From: Eurosta solidaginis | Taxonomy: Eukaryota; Arthropoda; Insecta; Diptera; Tephritidae | Direction: 5' to 3' | NCBI RefSeq assembly: GCF_040869045.1 | Contig: NC_090319.1 | Span: forward strand, 385,283,601 to 385,347,600 | DNA length: 64,000 nucleotides | Shown here: positions 33,246-45,455 of the stretch, piece after piece | Layout of the letters: each line of letters opens with the position of its first letter | How positions within the stretch are numbered: the stretch's first letter is position 1 | The notes under the pieces: model-generated | Database searches by the model: none | What the model was told of the DNA's origin: nothing | The model's input: only the letters and a program-made list of their open reading frames with translations | Translations under genes and position numbers: made by a program

Positions 33246-33595
33246 AAAAAAACAAGCAATGCCAAAAAAGCAACCGGTTTCGAGAAAGTACCCGGTTTCC
33301 ATAAATTTCACCTGTTCCCGGAAATCTCGGTTTCCAAAGAGTAACCTGTTCCAAAATTGCCGCCGGTTTCCAAAAAGTAATCAGTTCCATAAAAATATCA
33401 GGTTTCCAAAAACTAATCGGTTCAAAAAAAAACAAAAATGATTCCAAAAATGCAACCGGTTGCAAAAAGTACCCGGTCTCAATAAATTTTACCGGCTCCA
33501 AGGAATCCCGGTTTCTAAAAATTAACCGGTTAAGAGAAAGTAACCGATCCGGTTGAAAAGAAAGGTTACCGGCTCCAAAAAAAGACAAGCGGCAA
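33246..33595. repeat. Degenerate minisatellite, about 18-bp unit (CCGGTTTCCAAAAAGTAA-like)
   Basis: About 18-20 imperfect units of CCGGTTTCCAAAAAGTAA with substitutions such as CTGTTCC or CAGTTCC. It starts at the end of SINE copy 2. The minus-strand open frame here (repeated FWKP) is a by-product of the unit length. Confidence 0.8.
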
Positions 33596-34674
33596 AATAA
33601 AAAGTGTACAAATTTGTATCGTTTCAAAATGCAAAAAGTGTGGCGAAGTTCCATTTAAAGCACTTATTTATGATAGCTATGTTCCAGCTGGGTATAAAAA
33701 AGCTGGAATCCGGCTGCAAAAAATCGTATCCGTAATTCTAGGTTAAAAGTTTTTTGTTTTTAATGAAACTTGCATAAAATAAAAAATTTTTAATGTCAAC
33801 TATAAAAATAACGAGACCATGAAACATCTCTACAATAACCAAAGCTTTTTCAGCTAGAGGGCTTAATTCATACATATTTACATACATACTTTCAACAAAT
33901 ATATAAATATGTTTTGTTATAATATTCGACAGTTTGAATTACAACCACTCAATTAGACACCAGATGTGATAAAAATCAATTAATAGTCAATAAAAAAAAT
34001 ATAATACAACCCAAGTGCTAATCATACAATGGACAAGTTTTCAAGGCGAGATCGTAATTGATATCGGAATTTCAAATCAAAGAAGCCAGAAACTCATATT
34101 GTTTTTGTAGTACAACAATCTTTCAATATTATTACAGCAAATTAATCATTTCAAATAATAACGAATTTGGCAAAGTGTGAATTATAATATATTGATGAGG
34201 GATTTATGAAAAAATTACAGCAATGTCTTATCTTATCAATTATTTTCTTCTCTTTCCCATTTTCATCAATTTTGAAAAAAGTGAGCTATGTAAATAATTA
34301 GTTTCAAACACATTTTCGAAGAAATTCGATAATTCAAGAAATATTAAAAAATCTTTATGAATATTCTCACTTTTTTACGAAACTTTTCTTTCAATGAAGT
34401 CAATCCCAAGACCAAAACACATTATGTGTTTGCAATATGACATGTCCCACACATCACATGCCAAAGTGAGCTTTTATTTTTTCTTTGTAAAATATAAAAA
34501 TTATGTATGTTAAAAAGCAAATTGGTTCTTAGTTTCTCATTCAAATATGTAGTACATCCAGTTTCGCAAAGATTCTAATAATTTGCCTGGAATTGGGCAA
34601 TGAAGTCATAACTTCGTAGTCCCATCCAAGAGTGACCTTACAAACTGAAAATTTGCCGTGTTTTGTTTTATGTT
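33596..34674. other. Unassigned AT-rich stretch
   Basis: No gene. Scattered TTCGAAGAAATTC/TTTTACGAAAC words resemble the degenerate array at 41.4-42.0 kb. Confidence 0.3.
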
Positions 34675-34688
34675 ACATTAGCTTAGTA

Positions 34689-35024
34689 AAATAAATAAAT
34701 GTAAGGCGCGATAACCTCCGGAGAGATCTAAGACCGAGCTTCTCTTCCAATTTGCGTCGTGCTCCTCTTGATTTGGCCGGACGGGACCTACATGTTTTAT
34801 GCCGACTCCGAACGGCATCTGCAAGGCAAATGAGTTTTCACTGAGAGCTTTTCATGGCAGAAATACACTCGGAGTGTTTGCCAAACACTGCCGTGGGGCG
34901 ACCCCGCTTAGACAAATTTTCTTCTAATTGAAAAACCTTATTTCTAAAATCTTGATGTTGCTTTTGCCCGAGGTGCGAACCCAGGGCATACGGTGTGGTA
35001 GGCGGAGCACGCTAACATCACACC
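34689..35024 (-). repeat. SINE family B, copy 3, with perfect 14-bp target-site duplication
   Basis: Flanked by ACATTAGCTTAGTA at 34675-34688 and 35025-35038. It is complete from the AT-rich 3' end (plus-strand left) to the tRNA-like head (GGTGTGGTAGGCGGAGCACG region at 34990-35020). It has about 336 bp and serves as the best reference copy here. Confidence 0.9.
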
Positions 35025-35038
35025 ACATTAGCTTAGTA

Positions 35039-35868
35039 TCAAACGTATTTTCTAACTTATTAAATAGTTATTACTTAAAATTTCAGTAAATGTTTTAATC
35101 GATTCAAATGGGCCCACTTTGGAATACCACAAGAATTTATTTACGAGTAAAAATGTTACATGAAGAATTATACGTAAATTTTGACAAAAAAATTTACGAA
35201 TTGTGCATGTAATTGTGTTAGCCAATTTCAAAAATGTCTTCGAAAAAATCAAACTCTCGAAACTTTCAAAAATCCTCCTCAAACCATTAAATTTTTTTTC
35301 CGAAGGTGGTTTTCATTTTTTTTACTTAAAATATAAATTTTTATAAACTTGTATACGTGTCTAAAAAAATAAACCAAAAAACACAGAACACGAAAATTAA
35401 AATCATGTCCTGGCCAGACTGTTTGTCTTGAAATGAAAATACCTCACAGTAAATAAATATAAGTGGAAATGAAGACCTAAAGTAGGAGTTTATAGTCTTT
35501 GATTTGGCCAATATAACCATTTTGTAAAATCGCGGGTTCGAATCGGGCTCAAGGCCTAACAATAATTATTTTATCAATATTATCGTTATGATACATTTTT
35601 CCTTAAATGAAAAATATTTTTAAATTAGAATAGAAGAAAGAAAAAATTTAGAGAACTGCCAAAGTTCGTTGTATAGATCGGGAACTGCTAAATTCCTTCA
35701 TCGGCAACGTTTAGGCGCCGCTGCTATAACCATTCAGCTATCACAACTGTTGTTTGTTTGTCTTCATTATTTCTACTTCTATCCTGGTTCTTGCCAATTA
35801 AGTTTTACAGCGCTGCAACATCTGTTGCAGAAACGATATGACAATTGGACTTTTTCATGGCAATGATG
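35039..35868. other. Unassigned stretch with an isolated B-box-like word
   Basis: No exon. GCGGGTTCGAATCGGGC at 35532-35548 resembles a tRNA T-arm, but no cloverleaf can be built around it, so at most it is a SINE head relic. Confidence 0.35.
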
Positions 35869-36167
35869 CCGTAGTGTCATATTCTTCTTCCAATTTGCGT
35901 CGTGTTCCTTTTAATTTTCCCTACATGTTTTATGGCGACTTTGAACGGGATCTGCAAGGCAGACGAATTTTCCCTGAAGAGCTTTTCATGGCAGAAATAC
36001 ACTCGGATTATTTGCTGAACCACTTCCGAGTGTCGACCCCGATTAGAAAAACATTTTTCTAATTAAAAAAAAACTCTTTTAAAAAATTTTAATGCTACCT
36101 TGCCCGGGAGTTGAACCATGGACCCTCGTTGTGGTAGTAGGCAGAGCACGCTACAGTCACACAACAA
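35869..36167 (-). repeat. SINE family B, copy 4
   Basis: TTCTTCCAATTTGCGTCGTG, CTACATGTTTTATGGCGACT, CTTTTCATGGCAGAAATACA and the head GTTGTGGTAGTAGGCAGAGC are visible. The copy is next to an A-run at 36168-36180. Confidence 0.85.
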
Positions 36168-36180
36168 CAAAAAAAAAAAA

Positions 36181-36869
36181 AACGCGCTGCTATCCTGAGT
36201 TAGCCTTAAGCAAAGAACCACAGTGTGAAAACAAGCATTTTTGATTTTTTTGATTTGGGGCTGTTCAACTTAAAAATGTATTTGCCTGATAACTTTTTTA
36301 CAAGGAAGGGCTAACAAAACAAAAGATGGCCAACTTGAGTTAAACTTGTAAATGAATAGGCTAACGAAAAAAAGGGTGGGCTATCCTGGGTCAACCTCGA
36401 GCAAATAAAGCAACAGTGAGAAAACAACAATCTTTTAATTTTCGGTGTGCCAACTTCACACAGTGGTTTGAACATGCAAATTACAAGTAGACCAAACTGA
36501 ATTATACTACAAATCTACAATTAAAAAAAAAAGAATTATGTTTTTGCTATATTTTTATCTTTTAAAACGTTTTTAAAATTTGTTTAATCAAATTTTCGCC
36601 ATGCGATGTATTAATTTTTTTTAACAACACAGACAAAACCCGCGTATAATTTTTGGTGCGGCATATTACTCGCCCTTGAGGGAGTAATAAAAACCATTGT
36701 CAGAAAAGTTTCCTACATTTTAAAGAAAAATTTAGAAGCTTTCAGGGAGATTTTTAAAATTATCTCAGTTTATCGAAAGCTTTTTTTAATTGTTTGTATA
36801 ATTTTCGTTACAAAGTTCATTTAAGTTTTTTTTTCGAAATTAACGAAACGAAAAAAATAGAATAAACAA
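36181..36869. other. Unassigned stretch
   Basis: A loosely duplicated motif (AGCAAAGAACCACAGTGTGAA near 36210 and AGCAAATAAAGCAACAGTGAG near 36398) suggests an old roughly 190-bp duplication. There is no gene. Confidence 0.35.
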
Positions 36870-37850
36870 GTAAAGGTGCCTAAGTGCGGGTGTAACCGAA
36901 CATTATATACTCAGCGTGAGCTTCAATTGTACATTTCATTTCAGATTAATTACTTTTCTACATAACACGTGGCGCCCGTTTAAAAAAATGCCTCACCATT
37001 TGCTCTTACAATAAAACTTGTTAAGTGAAATATCATTGATTCAAAATTATTTTTTGCTAAGTTATAGCTTATTATTCTAGCCTACGACCCTTTTAAACTT
37101 GTTTTATATCTAAGTTGCCGTGGTCTTTAACCGATCCCGTCCATTTTTACTAGAAACATTTTCTGCTATAAGAAAAATATCTTTACACAATTTCATTACG
37201 ATCCGTTAATTTTTCTTCGAGTTATGGCTCCCGAAACATAGAAAATTGCTTAGTAATAAAAGGGGCGGTGCCACACCCATTTTTTAAAAATTGAAGTTTT
37301 TCCTATTTACTGTTATAAATACACTTGGGAAATGAAATACCATTGATATAAAGCTCGTTTTTGATTTATGAGTTATTATTAATAATATTTGTAAAATTGA
37401 TTTTATCACAAGTGGGCGGTGCCACGCCTATTTAAAAACAATTTTTCAAATTTTTGTCAAGAGTCTCAATATCAGTCCAGGTGTCAAATTTCAATATTCT
37501 AGGTGTATTATTTAATAAATAATCAGGTTTTTTGTGTTCTCCAAAATTTTATGTATCTAAAAAGTGGGCGTGGTTAACATCCGATTTCGCTCATTTTCAA
37601 TACCAATCTATTCTGGGTCCAGATAAGCTCGTGTACCAAATTTGGTGAAGATATCTCAATATTTACTCAAGTTTTCGTGTTAACGGACAGACGGACGGAC
37701 GGACGTGGCTCAATAAATTTTTTTTTCGATACTGATGATTTTGATATATGGAAGTCGATATATATCTCGATTCCTTTATACCTGTACAACCAACCGTTAC
37801 GCAATCAAAGTTAATATACTCTGTGCGCAAAGCACTCTGAGTATAAAAAC
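36870..37850 (+). repeat. Dispersed repeat family C, copy 1
   Basis: It begins CAAGTAAAGGTGCCTAAGTG, then CGGGTGTAACCGAACATTAT, then ATACTCAG. It ends with GACGGACGGACGGACG, CCTGTACAACCAACCGTTAC and CTGAGTATAAAA. ATACTCAG and CTGAGTAT are inverted. Internal GGGCGGTGCCACACCCA-like words recur. A second, longer copy lies inverted at 45456-47155. It has no coding capacity and probably is a non-autonomous element. Confidence 0.7.
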
Positions 37851-39507
37851 AGCTGATTGGATTATAACTTATTTGGCTAGTTTTTTACTCGCTGGAGTAC
37901 CAGGATATAAAAAAAAGTAATCAATTTATTATAAAGCTTACTTAAAGCACAACGCTTACATAATATTAACACGTAGAATCACCAATTTGGAAGTAATGAG
38001 CGTGTTTCTTGAAATGTCCTATACTTCTACTCTATTTTAAAGAACATATATATATGTATATGTATAGCATTTATCTGAGTATCAATTAATCCATTTGTAA
38101 TCGAATAACATTTGATTATAAAGACCACTATTAATATATGATATGAGTGTTCGTATGTAGTAGGCGTATTAATATGTTCACATGGCCAAAGAGTTCAAGT
38201 GGACTCTATTCCAAAACAAATATGAAACACAAACTCATTAAATTTAAAATGTACTTCTTACACGAAAAAAAAAAAAAAACATTTAATGCAAACACTTGTA
38301 TGCATCAAAAATTGGCATAATCCGTAAAAGTCTACAATTAGTTTGCTGTTACTGCTGCAATTGGCAATGAACAGAATGACGAACGTTGGAACGTGCAGTC
38401 ATTTTAATGTTTTGCACCATTTATGTTATGTATATATATGTATGTAATTACTATTACATGAACATACGTGTGAACATATACATATATACCTAGTTTATTA
38501 TACTTATTTTTATGTACAGTGATGTCACTTAATATTAGCAGCTACCAAGGTAGTGAAGGTGTGAGATTTTTGTGAAGCCGTGATTATTTACAATGCCAAA
38601 AATTAGTAATACGAAACTTTACTGAAAGGATGCATAATACAAAATCATTTCAAAATTCTGCCTTCACTATAGAAACCGTCGATACTTGATGTTTTCGTAT
38701 AATTTCTGATTCTATCAAATAGAGTTTGATGCCTTTAAGCATTTACGAAGATCGAAAGGCTTACTATCCTTAAAATTACTACCTACTCTTTCTATAGCAT
38801 AGGCCTTAATTTAAAAGATAGTGTATGTGATAGGAAGCCTTACTTCCGTTTTCCCAGTTTGAGTCGTCCCTCTAGTTTGGAATTCCATATCACTGTACAA
38901 GTGCTCCTGCTGCTTTTCCTGGAAGTCAGAAGCTAGCTAATCGTACCCTTTCTTTGTCATTTAATATCTAATTTTCACAGGTCACCTTGCATCAACTCCG
39001 TCACGCATGCAGTCGTACCAGGTGAAATATGGGACTTATCCCTTCCTGATGTTCGTAGTCATGCTACCTAGTTGCTGCACATTCCCAGCTTTCAATTGTT
39101 TGTTGTTTTGGTCCAACGCCTTTCACCAGGATTGAGCGCTAGTAAGTATATACCTTGGCGATACACGGCAGCTGCCAGCCTCTTTTGCATAGTCCTTTCT
39201 CTGATCTCTCCTCAGCATTTAAGGTTAGTCTGGCTTGGTGATTCAGCGAGGAACATAAACTAACATTGTTAGGGGCAAATTCAGTGTTCGTGAATGGCGC
39301 TTTCCATTGCTGAGCTATGCCCCTTAAGCGAGAGTTATTCTGGCCTCTCAAATTCAAATTCCTCAAATTCCTGTCTCATGTAAGCTTCGTGTTTCTAACT
39401 AGATAAGCGTTTAACCGTCAAACGGTTCTGACTGCCCAACAAAGCTTTTTTACTGCGCAACCAAGTGTCAATTGAAACAACACGTGAGCTCATATCCCTT
39501 TCCACAT
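37851..39507. other. Unassigned stretch
   Basis: No exon was recognised. AT-rich with TATG microsatellite-like pieces near 38050 and 38430. Confidence 0.35.
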
Positions 39508-39510
39508 GGG

Positions 39511-39625
39511 GCCTATTCTGTAATTCCATACGAAAAGAAATGCGATTTGCATGCAGTAAAATTAAATCTTTTCGTTTCAAATACGAGAGGAATTTCTTGC
39601 AAATCGAGTTACAGAACAAGACCAC
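39511..39625. mobile_element. Short MITE-like inverted repeat
   Basis: GCCTATTCTGTAATTCCATACGAA on the left pairs imperfectly with CGAG..GAGTTACAGAACAAG on the right. The termini resemble those of the candidate at 12663-12897. Confidence 0.45.
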
Positions 39626-39714
39626 TGGTGCTTCCCACAAAGCGAGGTCATCCCTCCCCCCGGAATATCTTATTTCATTCTCATGACATGAAGTGCGTAC
39701 TGACTGGTGGTCTA

Positions 39715-39975
39715 GCTCAACGTCAACGTGGGGGAAACTCAAATTCAGATAAAGCGTAATGTATGTAGTTTCTTTCCGTGCTGTCGAAGGCGGCTTTAAA
39801 GTCGATGCAGAGGTAATGTGTGTCAATTAAATTTATTCTGGGAAAATATTTGATGAACTTTACGGCCGGTTTCCTATTGAAGGCAAAAAAAGGATTTTTA
39901 TCTCTTCTCGTCCACGTTTCTGTGCTAGTTTGCACCTTCATCAGGGAGTTTGGTATATCTGACAAAACATGAAAC
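39715..39975 (-). mobile_element. Non-LTR reverse-transcriptase fragment
   Basis: On the minus strand 39830-39720 reads HYLCIDFKAAFDSTERNYIH and SEFEFP, the first catalytic-aspartate block (DFKAAFD) of an RTE-type reverse transcriptase. Only this block remains. Confidence 0.65.
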
Positions 39976-41389
39976 AATTGGAATTATAATAAATAAATTT
40001 GACGTTAATCTATGCACTCATCACATTAATGCTGAAATGTCTACTATATTTGAGAGTGTATTTTGTTTCTTACATTTTTATGAGTTTTAGACACCTTTCA
40101 CAGTTTATCAAATTGTTGTTATGTTTTATTATGTTAGAAAAAACTTTGTTCTGTCAAATATACTACACTCCCTGAGGAAGGTACAAAATAATTTGTTTGT
40201 GCCTCCAACAACACACGGTCCGTAAAAACATATGAAATATCCTCCAAAGTAAAACCTGAACAAGTACATATATCATTTTTATTTCCCAAAAGATACTTTA
40301 CTTTGAAATTTCCTTCAGCACATTTCAAAGCCAATTTATTTTTTCACATCGTTTGTATAAAAAATACTGTAACGACTCCATTGCACACTTCCCATAACTG
40401 CAAAATCAATAAACAAAATGCAATATTAGTTTTACTTTTTTAGACGGTAGCTAAACGTGACGTGCTGCCGGAATTTTGAACTAAACTGGAACCAAAGCTA
40501 CCATTTACAGCAATTCGCACACATATTCAATAGCTGAGTTCAAATTAATACACAAAATTTGTGCTAAATCCTCTAAGTATTAATATTTTTATATTTCTAT
40601 GCCAATTTCTTACTTCATACATTCGCATGACTTTTCCTAAGCTTGAAGCTTTTAAAATAATTAATAATAATAAATAATAGAGAAGGCAAAATTAATAAAA
40701 CCAAAATCGTTATCTATGCTTACTGCATTTGAGAGACTGTCATTCAGGCAGTTAGGCGTACGCTGTACGCATTCAAATGAACAGCGCACAAAGTCAGCTT
40801 AATGCCAATTTTGGCGGCAGCCGTACCAATACACGCTGCTACGCCAAAGCGCACATGCCGTCATTTAAATAATAATTTTTTTGCTGTGCACTTGCTTTTT
40901 GAATTTTCTCTCTTGTTGATTGTCAAAAAAAAAAAAAGAAGAAATTAAAATGATTTATTGTTAACATAATTTCGACCATTCATTCATATATACACTTGTG
41001 AGTAAAAAAATAGCAGCGAAAATATATTTGCAAATTTTATCAGTTAAGGACTTTCTTCTTTTCTTTTTGTCGTTAATTTAAAAGAATATACATATTTAGA
41101 AAGTTTTACTACAAAAACAATGTAAACCAATTTCGAAACAATTTTCGAGCGAATTCGAATATTCAAGAAGTTAAAAAATTAGTATTTAGAGTTTAAGGTT
41201 ACTTTTCGAATTAATTGTTTTCTAGTCCGATTCATTTTATTTGGGGTTCACACCCTGTCTTTTCCTTTTATAAAAAATTTGTTAAATTTTATAGTTCCTG
41301 TAGAAGAAAATCTAAAACAAGTTTTTCAAATTTTATTTTATAAAATGTGTTTAAAATTTGATGTTTTTTTGAAAGAAAATGTTATAAAG
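39976..41389. other. Unassigned AT-rich stretch
   Basis: No exon or clear repeat. Confidence 0.3.
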
Positions 41390-41990
41390 ATACAAAACGG
41401 GAAATTTTTATAAGGATTTTTAAAAACTACTTTATAAAACGTTTTCGAAACTTGTTAACATCGTTGTCGTTATAAATTCATTAAAGTTATTTATTAACAA
41501 TAAACCCTTTTAAATTTTAAAATTTCTTCGCTAAAGGTTTCGAAATTGCTTCAAATACTTTTCGTTGCAAAAACCTTTCTGAAATTCTTAATAAAAGTTT
41601 AGAAAATTTCAAGAAAATTTTTAAAATCTATTCAAATTTTCAAAAAATTTCGAAATTGGTTTACAATTATTGTTTTTTAATTAACAAAATTCCTTAAAAA
41701 AATTTAAAATTTTTAAAATGACTTGAATTTTTATATTTCTTGAAAACGTTTTCGAAACTGCGTCACATGACTTCCGTTATAAAAACATTCCTAAAATCCT
41801 AAATAGAAATTTGTAAATTTTTATAAAGATTTTTAAAACTATTAAAATTTTTTCGAAAACCTTTTCGAAATTGTTTCGCATCGTTTTGGTGACACAACAA
41901 ATATTCCCAAAATTGCAAATATAAATTTGGAAACTTTCATAAAGATTTTTAAAATTATTCAAGATTTTTCGATACACGCTTCTTACTTTT
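41390..41990. repeat. Degenerate tandem array, about 115-120 bp unit
   Basis: About five diverged units each contain TTCGAAATTGTTT, GTTATAAAAA-CATTCCTAAAAT, AAATTT..AAATTTTTATAAAG and ATTTTTAAAA-TATT. Related words near 34300, 35200 and 36740 suggest the family is dispersed. Confidence 0.65.
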
Positions 41991-42589
41991 TTTTAATTTC
42001 GAAAAAAAAAAAAAATAGCATACAAAGTTAGCAAATCATATAACTTGCAATTTTTTAGTCGCAACTGTACTTGAATATTTTTCTGTGCGCATAGATGCCA
42101 CCAGCTCGCGCTAGCTAATGTCTTTACCCTTTATTGGCTCATCATTTGAGCGCACCCCGCTTACAGTCGTCGCGTCAATTGTTGGTTTTTGCTGTCAACG
42201 CGCTCATTCAAATCGTTTACTACAAAACTCTCGCTGTTTATTGATTGAAATTGTGTAAGAAACACTTTACCTGATGGTCTTCCAACAAAACATAACCACA
42301 CCTCACTTTACTCGGTCAGACAAGCCCGGTGCGGCCCAAGTACAATTTAGTCTAACCAAACCGGTAGCCAAAAAAAAAAGCTCTTTGTATGTATTGCCAA
42401 CATTTTAATATTCAACCGTGATCAGCAGCAGCTAAACCAACAGCAACAAATAGCTGCGACATTACACGTTTCGACTACAATTTACACATTTACACCAGCA
42501 ACGCATTTGGATGAGTTTTACTTTCCCTTTTTGCTGACATAACAATTGAGTGGTATTTATGATTTTCCATCTTTCTTTGAGCATTGGTT
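41991..42589. other. Unassigned stretch
   Basis: Nothing recognised. Confidence 0.3.
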
Positions 42590-43575
42590 TTGTTTATTAT
42601 ACCTTTCATGAACATGAAATGGTATATTAACTTTGGTCCGATGTTTGTAACGTTGAGAAATATAGAAGATAGACTCACCATTAAGTATACAGAATTGATC
42701 AGGGCGACGAACTGAGTTGATATAGCCATGTCCGCCTGTCCGTCCGTCCGTCCGTCTGTGCGTCCGTCTGTCTGTTTGAACGCAAACTAGTCCCTCAAAT
42801 TTTGAGATATTTCAATGAAATTTGGCACAAGGATGTATTTTTGTATTATATTAGACATTTGTCGGATCCGCTAGGATCGGACCACTATAACATATATCTC
42901 CCATACAAGCGATCGTTCAGATAAGACGATTTTGGTCATTCCTGCCGCAATTTAGAAAGTATAAACGTGAAACTCGGTGATACATATTCTTATATATCAT
43001 AGAAGATATCCTGAAAAAAACACTTTGATCGGAGCTTTATATAGTATATATCCCATACAAAAGATCGTTCAGATAGAAAGATTTTTGGCAATTTCTCCCT
43101 TAATTTCCAATATAAAAACGTTAAACTTAGTGATATTTATTCTAATATATCATAGAAGATTTCATGAAAAAATCATTTCGATTGGAGCTATATATAATAT
43201 ATATCCCATACAACCGATCGTTCAGATAGAAATATTTTTAGTCATTTCTCCCTTAATTTCCAATACAAAAACGTTAAACTTGGTGATATATATTCTAATA
43301 TATCATAGAAGATTTCCTGTAAAAATCATTTCGATCGGAGCTATATATAATATATATCCCATACCACCGATCGTTCAGATAAGGGGTTTTTTGCCATTTT
43401 TTATTTTATATTTATATTAAAAATCGTTTAGGTATGTACCTCTGTTCACTATATATTTCTTATCTTATACATCCCCTTATTTGGAGATTACGAACGGGAT
43501 AAGATTATTGTGCAGCCCCATTCATGAAAGGTATGAAGTCTTCGGCACAGCCGAAGACAGTCCCGTCTTTACTTG
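42590..43575 (+). repeat. Dispersed repeat family D with four internal 153-bp units
   Basis: Inverted ends ATACCTTTCATGAA (42600) and TTCATGAAAGGTAT (43522). Like family C it contains the GTCCGTCCGTCCGTCTG stretch followed by a TTTGAGATATTTCAATGAAA segment. GATCGTTCAGATA recurs at 42911, 43063, 43216 and 43369, giving periods of 152, 153 and 153. Near the right end GTCTTCGGCACAGCCGAAGAC is an 8-bp-arm hairpin. Confidence 0.8.
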
Positions 43576-44808
43576 TTTTTTTTTTAGTTTTTTGTTTTGC
43601 TCTTTGTTGCTAGTTTTTGGTATATACTTGTGCTTGTTTTTTTTTTTTTGTTGTACCTCAACTGTAAATATTTCTAACTTTTTAATTTTTTTTAATTTCG
43701 CCGACGAAAAAATCGCAGTAACAGCGATGAGCACGTTCAATCGTTTGATTTAATTTGGACTTTGAACATGCCAAAAAATCTTTTCAGCTTTTTAAACAAA
43801 GTTTATTTCATATCTACTCAAATTCGTACCTATCAAAATATTTTGCAGCCTTAAATCATTATATATACATTGTATAGCTTTATGTCATCTTCAGTGAAGA
43901 TTTCACACCGAAAAAAAGCGCTCTAATTTGTTGTTTTTGACAGAAAGACACGTTGTCGCTTTTTAGAACGATTTTCCCTTATCACTTGTCAACTTTGGTG
44001 TGATTATAAACTGACTGTGTCATCTTCAGTCTAAATTTTTGTCGTGATACTGAACTGATAAAACAACGCTGAAATCATTGATGACTATACAAAAGGTAGA
44101 CAGTTTGCGTATGTTGTAACGGTTTTCTGTGACCTCGTGTAAAGCTTCGTTTGCAGAAAAGCCGGTTTAACCCATGTGCCATCTTCAGCTCAACTTTAGT
44201 AGAGACACTGAAGATGGCACAACTACCTCAAGTCCAAACTTTATCGTACTACATATATGTACCACCACCGTCCTCATATACACACATCAACTTAAATATA
44301 CAACTTTTAGACTTAATCCATCAAAGTTTATTTCATAATCTTACCAAGTAATCGTTACATGCTTTTATTGGCTAACAACAACGATGAATATAACCACCCA
44401 CCGACTTAACTATTAATTGTTATTTATCGCTCGTTTCAAAACACTTGCTCGTGCTCTGCTTTTTCTTCAATTTTCCCCTTTTCTTTGCATTTTTGTTGTA
44501 TTAAGTATCGATTATAAAATAATTTATATAGTGGCAATCATTGCATTTTGATTCTTCCGCATACCGTTAACGAGGCATTTGGCAGAGAAATTGAATAAAA
44601 AAAAAGAAAAATAAAGAAAAATAGCTGCATAATTTGCTTGGAAATTAAAACTGAAAAGTTTGCTTGAAACTAGAAACAAGCAAGTATGGATGATTTTTTC
44701 ATGCGTTATACTAATGTAATCACAGTAGTGAAAACTCTCGATACACGATGTTACGCACAAAATAAACGGGCCTGAAAAATTTAGTTAAAATTTAGTTATT
44801 TTACAGGG
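43576..44808. other. Unassigned stretch with recurrent CATCTTCAG words
   Basis: GTCATCTTCAGT occurs near 43887 and 44021 and as part of a hairpin at 44176-44220. No gene. Confidence 0.4.
44176..44220. repeat. Hairpin with perfect 13-bp arms
   Basis: GTGCCATCTTCAG (44176-44188) and its exact complement (44208-44220) with a 19-base loop. Confidence 0.8.
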
Positions 44809-44962
44809 TGATTTAAAGGCCGTGGGTAAAATAAAACACAATGTTTAAATATGCGTTGCTTTTTAATTTGTCGATATTCGGGCTCAATCTGAAGTCTTCT
44901 ACAGGAACATGTGATAATGCTTGATCGATAAAGTCAATTTTATCCACGGCTTTAAACTCATA
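44809..44962. mobile_element. Short inverted-repeat element
   Basis: TTTAAAGGCCGTGGGTAAAA near 44812 pairs with TTTTATCCACGGCTTTAAA near 44938, with one gap; about 150 bp in total. Confidence 0.5.
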
Positions 44963-44999
44963 AAATTAATATTAAATAAATTTTTTTTGCGTGTCTCTC

Positions 45000-45220
45000 A
45001 AAAAGCTTGCATCGCTCACTTCTCTCTTCTGTCACATCTTCTCTTCCACCTCTCGGTCTACTAGGTTTGCCCTTCTTTTCTCCCACTTTCTCATTTTCTG
45101 ACGAAAGGGACCACTATCCGTCATCTCTCTCTTCCTTTAACTTTTTCCGGAACTTTCTTTTCACTCTCTCCCTTTTCCTTATACCCCTCCTCTCTCCCTC
45201 TTCCTTTTCCCTGCCAAACC
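45000..45220. repeat. Pyrimidine-rich tract
   Basis: About 220 bp dominated by C and T on the plus strand (TCTCTCTTCC, CCTCCTCTCTCCCTC). The open frame through it is compositional. Confidence 0.65.
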
Positions 45221-45455
45221 ATAAAACGATTTTCAAACCGTATGTTCTAGGTCATTACCAAAGCGCTTACCGTTTAAGAAATTTCAAGCGATTTCCTCGA
45301 ATTGATCCCTGGATTTTTTAGTGAAAATATTCTAGTATAAAGCTGCCCTATTCCTAAATTTAAAGCATTTAGGATAGTATGTTTCCGACTAAACAGGAAT
45401 TATTTTCAATGATATTAAAGATTTGGTTTGTATGGGAGGCTCCAAGCCCCTTTAT
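45221..45455. other. Unassigned short stretch
   Basis: Nothing recognised. Confidence 0.3.

Noticed and set aside
33244..33654. 136-residue minus-strand frame with repeated FWKP
   Set aside because: It reads through the 18-bp minisatellite and is explained by the unit length.
35520..35560. tRNA gene suggested by GGGTTCGAATCGGG
   Set aside because: No acceptor, D or anticodon stem could be paired around it.
38980..39263. Possible exon (63-residue frame at 39072)
   Set aside because: No recognisable domain, no splice-site support and no neighbouring coding blocks.
42977..43420. 147-residue open frame as a gene
   Set aside because: It is three in-frame copies of a 153-bp tandem unit in a dispersed repeat; hydrophobic, biased composition and no start context.
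45007..45321. 104-residue Ser/Leu/Phe-rich frame
   Set aside because: Created by the pyrimidine-rich tract; no gene features.
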